Shown: positions 1 to 18,185 of the stretch, in pieces
How the letters are laid out: each line of letters opens with the position of its first letter
How positions within the stretch are numbered: the first letter of the stretch is position 1
NCBI GenBank assembly: GCA_964017065.1
Contig: OZ024788.1
Location: forward strand, 13,845,452-13,909,451
Length of the DNA: 64,000 bases
Reading direction: 5' to 3'
From: Haliclona indistincta
Taxonomy: Eukaryota; Porifera; Demospongiae; Haplosclerida; Chalinidae
Translations under genes and position numbers: made by a program
Notes under the pieces: generated by a model
Database searches by the model: none
The model's input: only the letters and a program-made list of their open reading frames with translations
Told to the model about the DNA's origin: nothing

Positions 1-70
1 CCTACAGCTGGAGGACACATGAGCCTACAGCTGGAGGACTCTAACTGCTGTTACTGGTATTACTGTGCAG

Positions 71-702
71 TGTTGTTGGTACTCCATCACGAGAGGAATG
101 GCCGGAGCAATCCTCCATAACACTAGACCAGTTCACGCAGTGCAGAGCGCAGTCGTGGGCTGAGGTTCTGCCGGCTGGCACCGCACAGGCACAGACACTA
201 TTATCAGTGAGTGACACACCGTTGCTTGGTTTAGTAGCTACACTACTGGTCTGCCGTCAAAGTGGTTGTCTAGTGTCACTGTAAATCTTTTAATAAAAGC
301 AGATTGTGTGTATTTCCTGAGCAAGGTTGTTAGGAGGTCGTCCATTCTCAAAATCAATAATAATTATTAATGTGTAATACCCCGGGCATCAATTCAAGGG
401 AGGTGTCCATTCAAGATTAAAAGAATTGACGATGTGTACTTTTGTGAACAATTTTTTTCTTTATTCAGAGAATGTTAGTTCTCAAAGCAGACAATAGAGT
501 GACAGCGCAGGACGCTCTCAGAGATATATACTTCCACTGCAAGACAGAAGGAGGAGAGGAGGATGTAGGGGTGTGCTATAGTCCAGGAGGAACCTCTATT
601 AGTAGCCTCAGTACTCTATACAGTACCAATAGCACTAGTTCACTGCAATATACAGCTCTTGACAATGAAGACGGTGCCTCACTGGACTCAGGCATATACT
701 GA
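71..702 (+). CDS. CDK4/6-like protein kinase, C-terminal two exons (5' part outside window)
   Basis: Two exons, 71-206 and 469-702, join in frame. The acceptors are tgtgcag and tattcag, and the donor is gtgagt. The first encodes VVGTPSREEWPEQ..., which matches the GTP/GLP-x-EE-W-P segment late in CDK4/6-type kinase domains (subdomains X-XI). Across the junction comes LLSRMLVLKADNRVTAQDAL...YF, the conserved subdomain XI arginine-containing helix that closes the kinase fold. About 50 residues of Ser/Thr-rich tail follow, ending SLDSGIY and TGA. In the family this kinase binds cyclin D and drives G1 progression in the nucleus. ATP-binding and activation-loop exons lie upstream of the window, so activity cannot be judged. 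That it is a CDK-like CMGC kinase is fairly sure. The CDK4/6 subfamily rests mainly on the EEWP motif. Confidence 0.7.
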
Positions 703-1656
703 CAGGCACTCATCATGTAACAATAGCCACACCCCCATTTATTATCACAAAGACCTTCAGCTTTCTGTTAGCTCATTATTCTCATGTCACCATGCTGGTA
801 AATAGATTTTTTATTGTTTGGCATTCATTATTATTACTATACTGTACACATTGCTAAGCCAACTAGCGGTTGTGAGCTAACGCCATTGTGCGTTACGCGT
901 TGCTCACTGCGCGTGCGCACAATTATTGCGCATGCGTATGGTTCTTGGATTATTAACTAAAGGTAATATAGAGCTAGGGATCCCTAGTGTAGAATAACGA
1001 CTACGTTGGTCTTAGCTTCCAGCTGAAATAGCTGCCCTATAAAGCTATAAGTAATTGACTGCATGCTCAGCCTATGTGCTATAATGACTGAGTGATGCGC
1101 ACTCAGAAAATGCCGGTAAGTTGAACTGTGACTCAGCTGTTCAACCAACTTCCGGCATTTTCGACAGCTGTTACAATTCAAATGAGTTGTAACCGGCAGC
1201 TGTTACAACTCAACTGATTTGTAACAGCTGACCGCGGCATGCACTGCTGTGGCTGCGGATGTGAGTCGTGACAGCGCGTCAATAGTCCAAACATTATATT
1301 CGTCAAAAAGAGACCTGTTTGTTGGCTTAGTCGATAAAACACACATTATATTCATAACTCACTTTTGTTGACTTAGCGGGACTCGAAGTTTTGAAAACCT
1401 CAGTTCGGTCAGTACTTTCGATTTGATAACCTCACTATAAGCATTCCAATGCTCCAGCCGTATACTCTGCATGTTGCACAATAATTGTATACGATCTTTT
1501 AGTAAAAACAACTGAACTTGTAGTTGAACACGGATATGCTATTACGCAGGCTACTCGCCAATGTACTAACTTGTTGCTGTGTACTCAAGAGCTGCGAAGT
1601 GATACTCTGATTCTGATCAATAGGAGGTGCTCATGCTGAGCCGATACTAGAGCATA
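703..1656. other. Intergenic region with inverted repeats, putative promoter of the next gene
   Basis: No coding region is supported. The stretch holds two short inverted repeats (1107-1161 and 1197-1230), an alternating CG/CA-rich patch near 885-940, and the AT-rich 5' flank of the calmodulin-like gene at 1657. Confidence 0.5.
1107..1161. repeat. Imperfect inverted repeat (hairpin)
   Basis: The arm aaaatgccggtaagttg (from 1107) is the near reverse complement of caacttccggcatttt (ends 1161), about 15 paired bases around a loop of about 23. A second pair, cagctgttacaa (1197-1208) and ttgtaacagctg (1219-1230), lies just downstream. Confidence 0.6.
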
Positions 1657-2130
1657 ATGGCGGCATCGGATACCCCAGACAAGTTATCATTGTCTGAAGA
1701 ACAAATTGGTGAGTGGAAGGAAGCCTTCTCTTTGTTTGATCAAAATGGCGACGGTAACATAACGGCTAGTGAACTGGGTACAGTGATGCGCTCTCTTGGA
1801 CAAGACCCGACAGAGGCTGAGCTAAGCGACATGATCAATGACGTGGACACAGACGGCAACGGTACCATCGACCTAGCCGAGTTTATAGCAATGATGGCGA
1901 GAAAGCTCAAAGACGACGACGCCCAGAAAGAGATAAAAGAAGCATTTCGTGTATTTGATAAGAACTCGGATGGATTGATTTCTGCCTCAGAGCTGCGCCT
2001 GGCGTTGTCCAGCTTAGGTGAAGAGGTAACGGAGAAAGAAGCCGAGGATATGATACGAGACGCTGACGTTAATGGTGACGGATTCGTAGACTATCAAGAG
2101 TTTGTGAAAATGATGGACAACGACAAGTGA
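1657..2130 (+). CDS. Calmodulin-like four-EF-hand protein (157 aa), single exon
   Basis: A calcium sensor of the calmodulin family. Four canonical EF-hand loops are visible at residues 28-39 ([12 protein letters not shown]), 64-75 ([12 protein letters not shown]), 101-112 ([12 protein letters not shown]) and 137-148 ([12 protein letters not shown]). All keep Asp at position 1, Gly at 6, a hydrophobic residue at 8 and Glu at 12, so all four should bind Ca2+. Length and spacing match calmodulin (about 149 aa) with an 8-residue N-terminal extension. It is less conserved than true calmodulin, for example [15 protein letters not shown] in the last linker. The start is the first ATG after upstream stops, in a good context (ataATGg). 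The absence of introns, where neighbours are intron-rich, suggests a retrocopy or an intron-poor paralogue. A second intronless relative lies at 4849. Confidence 0.9.
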   Translation: MAASDTPDKLSLSEEQIGEWKEAFSLFDQNGDGNITASELGTVMRSLGQDPTEAELSDMINDVDTDGNGTIDLAEFIAMMARKLKDDDAQKEIKEAFRVFDKNSDGLISASELRLALSSLGEEVTEKEAEDMIRDADVNGDGFVDYQEFVKMMDNDK

Positions 2131-2789
2131 TGCTTCACTATAATATCTAGTATCTATATACTGTGTTATTTTGTTACATGCAAATATTTTTGTGTTGATT
2201 TCTCACTGTAATAATTATGTATATGGTACGTCTACGGCTAGCTGTTGTCTAACCTTGAGGCATTCTATCAGTGCTGCGGTAGTCTGGCAGCTAGTGGGCA
2301 TCTACAGAGCTACACCTATAGCTAGCTAGTGTTGGGCGCACATGCAGGTGTAGCGGCATCTACAGAGTCTGGCAGCTAGTGTTGGGCAGCTAGATGCATG
2401 CAGTAGTTACACCTAGTGTACTCCACACTGCTATACATGTACTGAGGAGTTGCATCAGTAGTAATGGTGTTTATCAAGCCAGTTCAAATTAACGACAGTA
2501 GCAGGAGCATAATAAAGTTGCTCCTTGTGAATTACGATAACTTAATTGCCAAGTCAGTAGGGTCATATAACATTAACCTTTGCTAATAATGTTTTTGAAA
2601 TGCATGGTTAATGTGAATCCCTATAGTGCTGTGTTTGGGTAAAGGTCAATTCTATGATGATACAGGTACTAATGTACATTGATTTTTCTTAGCAGGCATG
2701 TTCTGGCATTTCATCCATATGTGTAAGCGAGGTACGTACTAGCTGTTGCTTGAATCACCTTGTTCAGTATGAAATAATGCAATCCACAG

Positions 2790-3020
2790 GCATAGAACCT
2801 CTCTATAACGGACAAGTTGGGCAAGTGATTTGTCCATTACAGTAGAAAAAACCTTAGCGGACACCCCTCTCCAGAGGACACCCTCTCTATAATGGACACT
2901 TACTGAATCCCAAATACAACCTACATAATGTATAATAAACCCCTCTCCAGAGGACACCCTCTCTATAATGGACAACTTTGTTGGTCCCAATGGTGTCCGC
3001 CTTAGAGAGGTTCCACTGTA
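2790..3020. mobile_element. Pogo/Tigger-like MITE
   Basis: The right end reads agaggttccactgta, whose reverse complement TACAGTGGAACCTCTCT resembles pogo-superfamily terminal repeats. The left end (catagaacctctctataacgg) is a diverged inverted copy. Inside, a block beginning cccctctccagaggacaccc occurs twice (about 2862 and 2940). It has no coding capacity, so it is a non-autonomous element. Superfamily assignment is by terminal motif only. Confidence 0.5.
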
Positions 3021-3483
3021 CAATGGAGGTGTCCCTTCACGATTACTGTTCACGCTTTATGGTGCGACTGTTAATTGCCATTCTTGTTTCTTGAGATTAA
3101 CAGCTTGAAACTACCCTTTCATGCATGTAAAGTATTCTATCAAGTTTTTCCTACATTAATGTTTATACGCTAAATTGTTAGTAAATTTTACCACTTTAAA
3201 GTGTCTATAGCAATCTAACACGTAATAATTAAGCACAGAATCATTTATAGTCTGTACAAGTGCAGTTTGTTAACTTCCACAGTGTCATATAGGACAAAAA
3301 AAATTGCAAGACAATGAGGAAAGTGTTCCAGATTAATTAAAAACACATGAAGCTTGCCGTGGAATTTGTGTAACTAAAATGATTCACTAACTCCCAGTGC
3401 ATCTTCATGGTGGATCAAACTTGAAGTATAGCAACTCAAATTAGTCTGCCCTAGGGAGCTATATTCAATTCTGTGTGATTAGA

Positions 3484-3675
<192 letters not shown>

Positions 3676-4100
3676 AAAATTGAAAAGATAGATGTTGTAT
3701 GCATGCACCTCAATGAGTGTGGAGTATAAATTGGTGACATGGCTTAGCAAGAGGTTGTTACTACAGCTAGACATCTATCCGAGGATCTGAGGTGTTCTGA
3801 AGGTGTACACAGAAATTGAGTCAATGATGGAATTATTGCTAGTTTGCAGAATGACTCAGCATCTGATTGGTGCTGGGGATATTAATAATTTGCACTTGAG
3901 CTGTTGATGCTAGTTCCCAGATTGATTATCTATGGGAAAGAGATCAATTGGAGCATTTACATGTATAATAATATTATGGTTTTATATATGTATCAAGAGC
4001 TCCTGTGACACATGCATATACAGTCATACTGCATACACGAAGCAAATTAAAGACTGGTACCAGAAACCTGTCTCAAAGGCAGCTCAAAGGTAACCATAAA

Positions 4101-4355
4101 CTCGATCACTCGTTCACTCACTCAATCACTCACTCACTCACTCACTCACTCATCGCTCACTCACTCACTCACTCAATCACTCACTCACTTACTCACTCAC
4201 TCACTCATCGCTCACTCATCACTCACTCATCACTCACTCACTCACTCACTCATTCACTCACTCACTCACTCACTCGCTTACTCACTCACACACTCACTCA
4301 CTCACTCACTCGCTCACTCACTCACTCAAGCACTCACTCACTCACTGACCAGCTT
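4101..4355. repeat. (ACTC)n tetranucleotide array, imperfect
   Basis: ACTC/TCACTC units with interspersed atcg and aatc variants. The same motif recurs in introns and flanks elsewhere (8221-8420, 17151-17254 and 49013-49309, the last two on the other strand). Confidence 0.95.
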
Positions 4356-4848
4356 TTCGAACTTCTGCAGTAGCTCAGATGATGGAGCTTATCAGCGATA
4401 ACAAAATTATATTTTGCAATGAATAGCTCAGTTATCTGTCAGTTTGGGTGAAGGTTAGTATATGCAATAGTGATTGAAAGTGCACAGTTGGTCCCGTTGC
4501 GGGACTGTTTGCATGATAAATGAAATAAAATGTCAGAGACATTGTAGAGTAAGTTGAAAAAATTAATGCGTCAGTCTTTAAATGGTAATTCATGGGAAGG
4601 GTTCACGCTCCGCCTGGCAGTGACTTTTAGTGATGACATGCGGCTGTTTGTCAGTGCGAATGTATCATCACAATATTAGTGTATTGATTCATTGGGTGTT
4701 TTGATTGTAGATGTTTGTGTTGCAACTGCTAGTTATATAACAGCACTTGTGACAGAGATTGTCATGGGCATTGCTGTGTTGATGCAGTCAGTGTCGTGTA
4801 TAAACTGCAAATGCGGAATGGTGCGTGGGAGATACCCAGCAACTGATC

Positions 4849-5307
4849 ATGGCTACCAATAAGATGCTTACTGAACAAGAGCTGACAGATTTAAAAGAGG
4901 CTTTTGCAGTCTTCGACAAAGACGGCGACGGACGAATCACCAAAACGGAGATACGTCTTGTAATGGAGTCTCTTGGTAAGACGCCTAGTGATCAAGATGT
5001 CGAAGACATGATGAACGAAGCAGACATGGATGGTAACGGCAGCATTGATCTACACGAGTTCGTATCTATGATGAAGAAGAAAAAGACGAAGAAGGAAGAA
5101 GAGCGAGAGATAATGGAAGCGTTTCGCGTGTTCGACGTTGACGGAGACGGATACGTTACCGCTGTCGAACTTCGCAAAGTAATGGCGAAGCTGGGAGAAC
5201 ACCTGACCGATGATGATGTGGACAGTATGATAATAGCAGCCGATGCAGATGGAGATGGAAGAGTAGACTTTAAAGAATTTGCTAAAATGATGAACCCACT
5301 ACAGTAG
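4849..5307 (+). CDS. Calmodulin-like four-EF-hand protein (152 aa), single exon
   Basis: A second calmodulin-family calcium sensor. EF loops are at residues 23-34 ([12 protein letters not shown]), 59-70 ([12 protein letters not shown]), 96-107 ([12 protein letters not shown]) and 132-143 ([12 protein letters not shown]), all with intact ligand positions. The central linker carries a basic run KKKKTKK (76-82), unlike calmodulin. This could alter target binding or the flexibility between lobes (inference). The start chosen is ATG at 4849 (atcATGg). The frame is open upstream to a GTG at 4825, but no in-frame ATG precedes 4849. It is intronless like its neighbour at 1657. The two differ widely in sequence, so they are not a recent tandem copy. 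Confidence 0.9.
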   Translation: MATNKMLTEQELTDLKEAFAVFDKDGDGRITKTEIRLVMESLGKTPSDQDVEDMMNEADMDGNGSIDLHEFVSMMKKKKTKKEEEREIMEAFRVFDVDGDGYVTAVELRKVMAKLGEHLTDDDVDSMIIAADADGDGRVDFKEFAKMMNPLQ

Positions 5308-5428
5308 CAAGCATGCAGTAGTTAAAAAACCTGTAAAAACCTTGGATCACATGATCAGAATTATAATAATTTTGCTGAAATCTTGACAATGCAGATTTCC
5401 CACGACCCAAATTATAATGTGAGGTGCT

Positions 5429-5455
5429 ATTGGGTGACACCTCTGCTCTATAAAA
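5429..5455 (+). promoter_or_regulatory. CCAAT and TATA motifs of the 5543 gene
   Basis: An inverted CCAAT (attgg, 5429-5433) sits 16 bp upstream of tataaaa (5449-5455). The ATG follows 88 bp later, so a 5' UTR of about 60 nt is expected. Confidence 0.55.
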
Positions 5456-5542
5456 TCAGCTGCAGACTGCAGAGCGAGCAGTTCGTCTTCTTCGAGAATC
5501 GCCAGTTTCATTATCTCCCGAAGTCTAGCGCAACTTTCCAAG

Positions 5543-6622
5543 ATGTTTGCTTTCCTTAACCGCATTATTGCAGTCGCAACAATTCTCTTATCATACTTCC
5601 GAACGCTTCTTGACCTCGTGCAAAAGATGACCGCTAGCCTGACTGCCGATGCCCGGATTCTAGCAAGGGGCATCGCAGTTTGCATCCTTATCACACTGCT
5701 TATTGTTATCTTCGGCTGGAACCTCCAGTCAGTGCCACACCCTCCAGACCGAGGGCCCAGATGGTACTACTGGATTCTCCGCGATCCAACCTTCACTACC
5801 AGAGCCGCGGTCTGGACCCTTTATCTGACTCACCAAATCCTTCATCTCGCTACCGTCCACTATGCTCTGCAGTCAAAGATCCGCTACAGCTCCACTCTCC
5901 GTCCAATCAACATATGGCTCATCTGTCTGAATCTTTTCTTCATCTTTGCCCACTTCGTCCAGACTCACGTCACATATGACGGTCTGGCGCAAGATCTTCC
6001 TCTGATTCCGTCCCTAGGCCTCGCCGGTGTCATGTTAACTTGGGTTCTCCTAATGGAGAATAACCGGAGAGGCCTGTGGTTCCACTATCGCTTTCCCTTC
6101 CCCAGTGACCTGATCAAGTTCGCTAGAAAGTATCATGGCTACTACTTCTCTGTCGCTATAGTTGCTGTCTTCTGGTTTCACCCTTTGGAAAGCACCCTCG
6201 GTCACCTTACAGGTGTGTTCTACAACCTTCTCCTCCTCCTCCAAAGCTGCCTGGTCCTGACCCCCATTCACTACAATCGCTACTGGACTTTCACCTTAGA
6301 ATTCTTTGTCATCGTTCACGGTACTGTCGTTGGCTACTTCGATCCAACTAAATCATGGACTATATACTTCTTCTGGTTTCTTGTGATATTCGTAACCACA
6401 CAGATGCACGGCCTGAACCTTTCTTTCTCATTCAAACTATCCGTAATCATTCTTACTGTGTTGTCAATTAAAGAAATGTTTCATATCGAGGGACCGATAT
6501 TTGCTCCTAAGCTTCTCTGTGCTCCTTTAACTGAATATGTGTGTGTCTACCTACTCGCTGGACTTCTATGGCTGATAAAGACTGTATTTAAAATTGAAAT
6601 AAGACTTCGTTCTACCAGGTAG
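5543..6622 (+). CDS. Polytopic membrane protein of unknown family (359 aa), single exon
   Basis: Not recognised. The protein is hydrophobic throughout, with about nine likely membrane spans: roughly 43-60, 88-105, 123-142, 157-172, 200-213, 222-241, 248-266, 272-290 and 296-310, plus a last one near 328-348. The C-terminal tail is basic (KIEIRLRSTR). An N-terminal amphipathic stretch (1-26) precedes a short Arg-containing loop. Histidines recur near span ends (97, 101, 106, 137, 142, 181, 213, 221, 243, 259, 289), which would suit metal or haem ligation, but I see no known motif. The first ATG follows a plausible TATA box by about 90 bp. It is intronless and GC-balanced like the rest of the locus. 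It could be an enzyme or a transporter, and the sequence does not decide between them. Confidence 0.75.
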   Translation: MFAFLNRIIAVATILLSYFRTLLDLVQKMTASLTADARILARGIAVCILITLLIVIFGWNLQSVPHPPDRGPRWYYWILRDPTFTTRAAVWTLYLTHQILHLATVHYALQSKIRYSSTLRPINIWLICLNLFFIFAHFVQTHVTYDGLAQDLPLIPSLGLAGVMLTWVLLMENNRRGLWFHYRFPFPSDLIKFARKYHGYYFSVAIVAVFWFHPLESTLGHLTGVFYNLLLLLQSCLVLTPIHYNRYWTFTLEFFVIVHGTVVGYFDPTKSWTIYFFWFLVIFVTTQMHGLNLSFSFKLSVIILTVLSIKEMFHIEGPIFAPKLLCAPLTEYVCVYLLAGLLWLIKTVFKIEIRLRSTR

Positions 6623-6914
6623 ATTTAATTGTAAAATGTACATTTCAATAGATGTTATTTAACACAGTCAACAATAGCATTATCACATCGTGTAGAACGT
6701 CGTTATGTGCGTTGCCACTATCCTTGCTTATGAGGTCTAGTTGCTTGTGATTGTCCTGCTAAACATAGTGGATGAGTATGTTGTTCACAATGGCTACTTC
6801 TGAAGTATACAGCAGATAATACACAATAAGGTGATAGGTTTGGAAACATAATTATGTGGTTGTTATGTGACCACGTGGGCGCCTCGCAAGGTGCCGCCAA
6901 GTCTGAACCTCAAT
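6623..6914. other. Intergenic spacer
   Basis: 3' flank of the membrane-protein gene and distal 5' flank of the PH gene. No canonical AATAAA and no coding signal is seen. Confidence 0.5.
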
Positions 6915-6961
6915 GGGCGGGGCTTTTATTAACTACTGCACTTCCGGAGAGAGGAACCAAT
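6915..6961 (+). promoter_or_regulatory. GC-box, ETS-type site and CCAAT box upstream of the PH gene
   Basis: gggcggggc (6915-6923), cttccgga (6941-6948, ETS core) and ccaat (6957-6961) lie 37-83 bp before the ATG at 6998. There is no TATA box. The motif match is by eye. Confidence 0.5.
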
Positions 6962-6997
6962 ATCTAGTGCAGTCTAGTATCTAGTGTAATAGCGAGA

Positions 6998-12433
<5,436 letters not shown>

Positions 12434-12632
12434 CACTTTTTATGACACTTTTTTAAAGTTGTGTTTTAGAGAAAAGAATTATACACAGCACTCGTGCACT
12501 CAATTTTTATTGTAAATATTCTTGTGTTTTTTTCTAAGAATAATAATACATGTAATAATTTAATTCCGGTTATTATTATAATTGAGGAGAAGTGATTTAT
12601 TTACAGATTCGCTGTAAGGCTAGCTGCAGATA
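12434..12632. other. Spacer between PH type 1 and type 2 genes
   Basis: AT-rich 3' flank and promoter region. The same sequence reappears after the assembly gap at 28498-28695 with few differences, which marks the segmental duplication. Confidence 0.7.
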
Positions 12633-15634
<3,002 letters not shown>

Positions 15635-15773
15635 TCTTCTAAGGATGAAGATTTAAGCAGAAAATAACTCTAATAGCTGCCTTATGTATTATAGCCTTAA
15701 AAATGATGATTCATTGTTTATTTTTCTGAAAGTAGAAAAGACAAACAATGTTTCAATAAACGTCATATTGCGT

Positions 15774-15963
15774 AAAATAGACACATGTGCTGATGCATGT
15801 ATGTGTTGTAATCATTCTTTGTGTGAAAGATTGTAAAATAAACACAAGTGCTGATGTATGTGTATATGATCATTCTTTGTGTGAAAGATTGTAAATTGTA
15901 TAAAATAAACACATGTGCTGATGAATGTGTATATGATCATTCTTTGTGTGAAAGATTGCAAAA
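15774..15963. repeat. 62-bp tandem repeat, three units, each with an AATAAA-like signal
   Basis: Units of the form aaaataaacacatgtgctga...ttctttgtgtgaaagattgt. Copy B (near 31757-31815) has a single unit, so the triplication is specific to copy A. Units 2 and 3 begin with AATAAA, placed downstream of the stop at 15634. Confidence 0.85.
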
Positions 15964-16189
15964 TGTATGTATTACTGTTGTAAATAGGGATAATCCACTA
16001 AAGTGTATAGTTCCAATCTTTACTATACTGTAGTTGCAATCAGTTGAAGTTCAGGATATATATAGCTCAAAGGTCAGGTTAAATCACCAATGAATGGGTG
16101 CTAAGAATCATACCAATGCCTATGTATATATAACAAGTACAAGTACCTTCACTTTCATTATGCACTATATATAATAGGCTTCATTTATC

Positions 16190-16232
16190 CATAGATAGTA
16201 TAGTAATAGTATAGTATACAATACTATCTATG
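16190..16232. repeat. AT-rich hairpin
   Basis: catagatagtat and atactatctatg pair across a short loop, about 80 bp upstream of the PH type 3A start. The pairing is weakened in copy B. Confidence 0.6.
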
Positions 16233-16261
16233 ATTTAACAAACATCCTACAAGTGTGACTG

Positions 16262-16269
16262 TATATAAG
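16262..16269 (+). promoter_or_regulatory. TATA box of PH type 3A
   Basis: tatataag 44 bp before the ATG at 16313. It is conserved in copy B at 32119-32126. Confidence 0.6.
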
Positions 16270-16312
16270 CAACACCATCACCCACTGGTCATCAGTCACT
16301 AGCTATAGAATC

Positions 16313-17610
16313 ATGGCAACTTCAAGCACTGCGGCACAAGAAGGGTTTCTCCATAAGTTAGGTGAGGAGCTTTATTCTGTCACCGCATTATATAGCTATA
16401 ATATTAATAGTCATTTGCTCCTGTATAAATTGCAAGTAATGTGCTGTAGAATGTGTAGGGTGCATGTAACCAGTTTTATAATCATTTCCTACAGGAGCCA
16501 AAAATCCAACATGGAAGAAGCGTTATTTCAAGTTGACAGGAGATACATGCAGCTATTTCAAGTCAGAGAAAACCAGTGGAGACCCCAAGGGAGAGTTCAA
16601 ACTGACCAAAGCTAGAGGAGTCAGAAGGAAGGAGGAGTGCTGGGATAAAGTGGACTGGCCTCGTAAAGTAGGCGATGAGTGCTGCTTTGGGGTGTCTACT
16701 GAAGAAAGGACGTATTACTTTTATGCTGACAGTGAAAAGAGTGCAAGGTACAACATTCATTGGTGATTTAACCTGACCTTTGAACTATATATTATATCCT
16801 GAACTCTACTGTATAGTAAACTGAAGTGAAAAATCCCTATGTATATTCATACTGTCGTATGTCACTAGCATTGCTAGTTGGAGAGGTCGTATACATTGTA
16901 TTTGGTCAAAATATATCAACAAAATTAGGTTGGAAGCAATACAATAATTTATGGTTGAAGACCATGTTAATGTCATGTGATTCACATGTTTGGTTTGCTT
17001 ATAATGGTGTGGGTGTACTACCATTACACGATGCAAAAACAAGTGTAATTTCCTGGATAACACTTTCTTTGATTATACAGAGAATGGAAGGCAGCTTTCA
17101 AAAACGCTGTATCTGAGGTAAGAGATGAAGAAATGGGTGGATAACTGAATGAGTATGAGTGAGTGAGTGGGTGAGTGAGTGAGTGAGTGAGTGAGTGAGT
17201 GAGTGAGTGAGTGAGTGAGTGAGTGAGTGAGTGAGTGAGTGAGTGAGTGAGTGTGAACGTACTATTCTATACAGCACAGTACAGCAGCTACTACGAACTG
17301 GAAGGAGGATCCTGAGGGTAAACCTGAGTCTACCGGAGAGAAGGCTGCTAAAGGAGCCACTAAAGTCACAGCTAAGATTGTCAAACTCCTTGTTAAGACT
17401 GGACTAGTGAAAGGTCAAGCAGCAAGCGCTCTTGAAGGGGCCGCTGATTTAGCAGAGAATCAGGCTAGTATGGAAGGCAATGCAACATTAGGAGATCGGC
17501 TCCGTCATGGCGGTATGAAACATTGTTGAAAATTAGACAATGATTTATGCATATCTACATTATACATATTTTTAAGTTGTGCAGTAGAGCTAAATCTTCC
17601 CCCCCCTCTC

Positions 17611-17642
<32 letters not shown>

Positions 17643-17830
17643 TCTCTCTAGCTGGTGATGTAATTGGTACAGTAGGAGAATGTGTGGATAATGATATAGC
17701 CAGTGCAGCAACAGGAATGGTCAAGGACCAGTTGCAGGCTGACAAGGATGCCTCCATCGGAGACAGAGTGGGCAAGGCAGTGAAGGGAGGAGCTAAAGTC
17801 GCTGGAGCAGGAATAAAACAAGCTCATTGA
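16313..17830 (+). CDS. PH-domain repeat protein type 3, copy A (251 aa)
   Basis: Five exons: 16313-16361, 16495-16747, 17081-17117, 17275-17512 and 17652-17830 (756 nt, in frame). The PH domain occupies about residues 9-113. It opens GFLHKLGAKNPTWKKRYFKL, continues GEFKLTKARGV, and ends in the helix REWKAAFKNAVSE from a 37-nt exon identical in size to that of the other PH genes here. The C-terminal half has two repeat units: EGKPESTGEKAAKGATKV... ending NATLGDRLRHGG, and GDVIGTVGECVDNDIASA... ending DASIGDRVGKAV. The small-residue-rich helices (GxxxG-like) suggest membrane association, but the function is unknown. Tail-to-tail with the receptor gene ending at 18186. A close copy is at 32172, and fragments are at 48941 and 61514. 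Confidence 0.85.
17151..17254. repeat. (GAGT)n array in intron 3 of PH type 3A
   Basis: About 25 GAGT units directly after the donor region. The length differs strongly among duplicates: short in copy B (33031-33094) and about 300 bp in copy C (49013-49309). Confidence 0.95.
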
Positions 17831-18185
17831 ATGCATGACTAAAATATTTTTTAATCATTATAGAAACTCGAAATTTTATGCAGTCAGTTTGTGATCTTTG
17901 TACAGAATAGAATTAAAAGTTTTATTTAAAATGCACCACTTTCTTGGAATTCATGATCAAACACGTGTAATTATACAATTAAAAAAGAAAAATAGGAACA
18001 CGGTAGTTTGAAAATCACAAATCGTTTTTTTGAAACAATGAAGAAATAAGACTAAATTACATGATCCTAAAGATGCTAGTCTAGTGGAATGTTAAAAGAA
18101 TCTAATGATGAAGAAAAGGAAGAATGAGAATGCATTATGTGCAGGTGTTTAAGGTAGAGTGCGATAGGAGGAGATGTCAGTGAGT
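17831..18185. other. Convergent 3' flank between PH type 3A and receptor copy 1
   Basis: AT-rich sequence shared with 33909-34147 and 49955-50322. No gene is seen. Confidence 0.6.

Larger units (their letters stand above)
15635..16312. other. Spacer between PH type 2A and type 3A genes
   Basis: Holds the polyadenylation region of the upstream gene, a triplicated 62-bp unit (15774-15963), a small AT hairpin (16190-16232) and the TATA box at 16262. Confidence 0.6.

Noticed and set aside
4825..4848. GTG start adding eight residues to the second calmodulin-like protein
   Set aside because: In an animal gene the ATG at 4849 in good context is the expected start, and calmodulin length also fits it.
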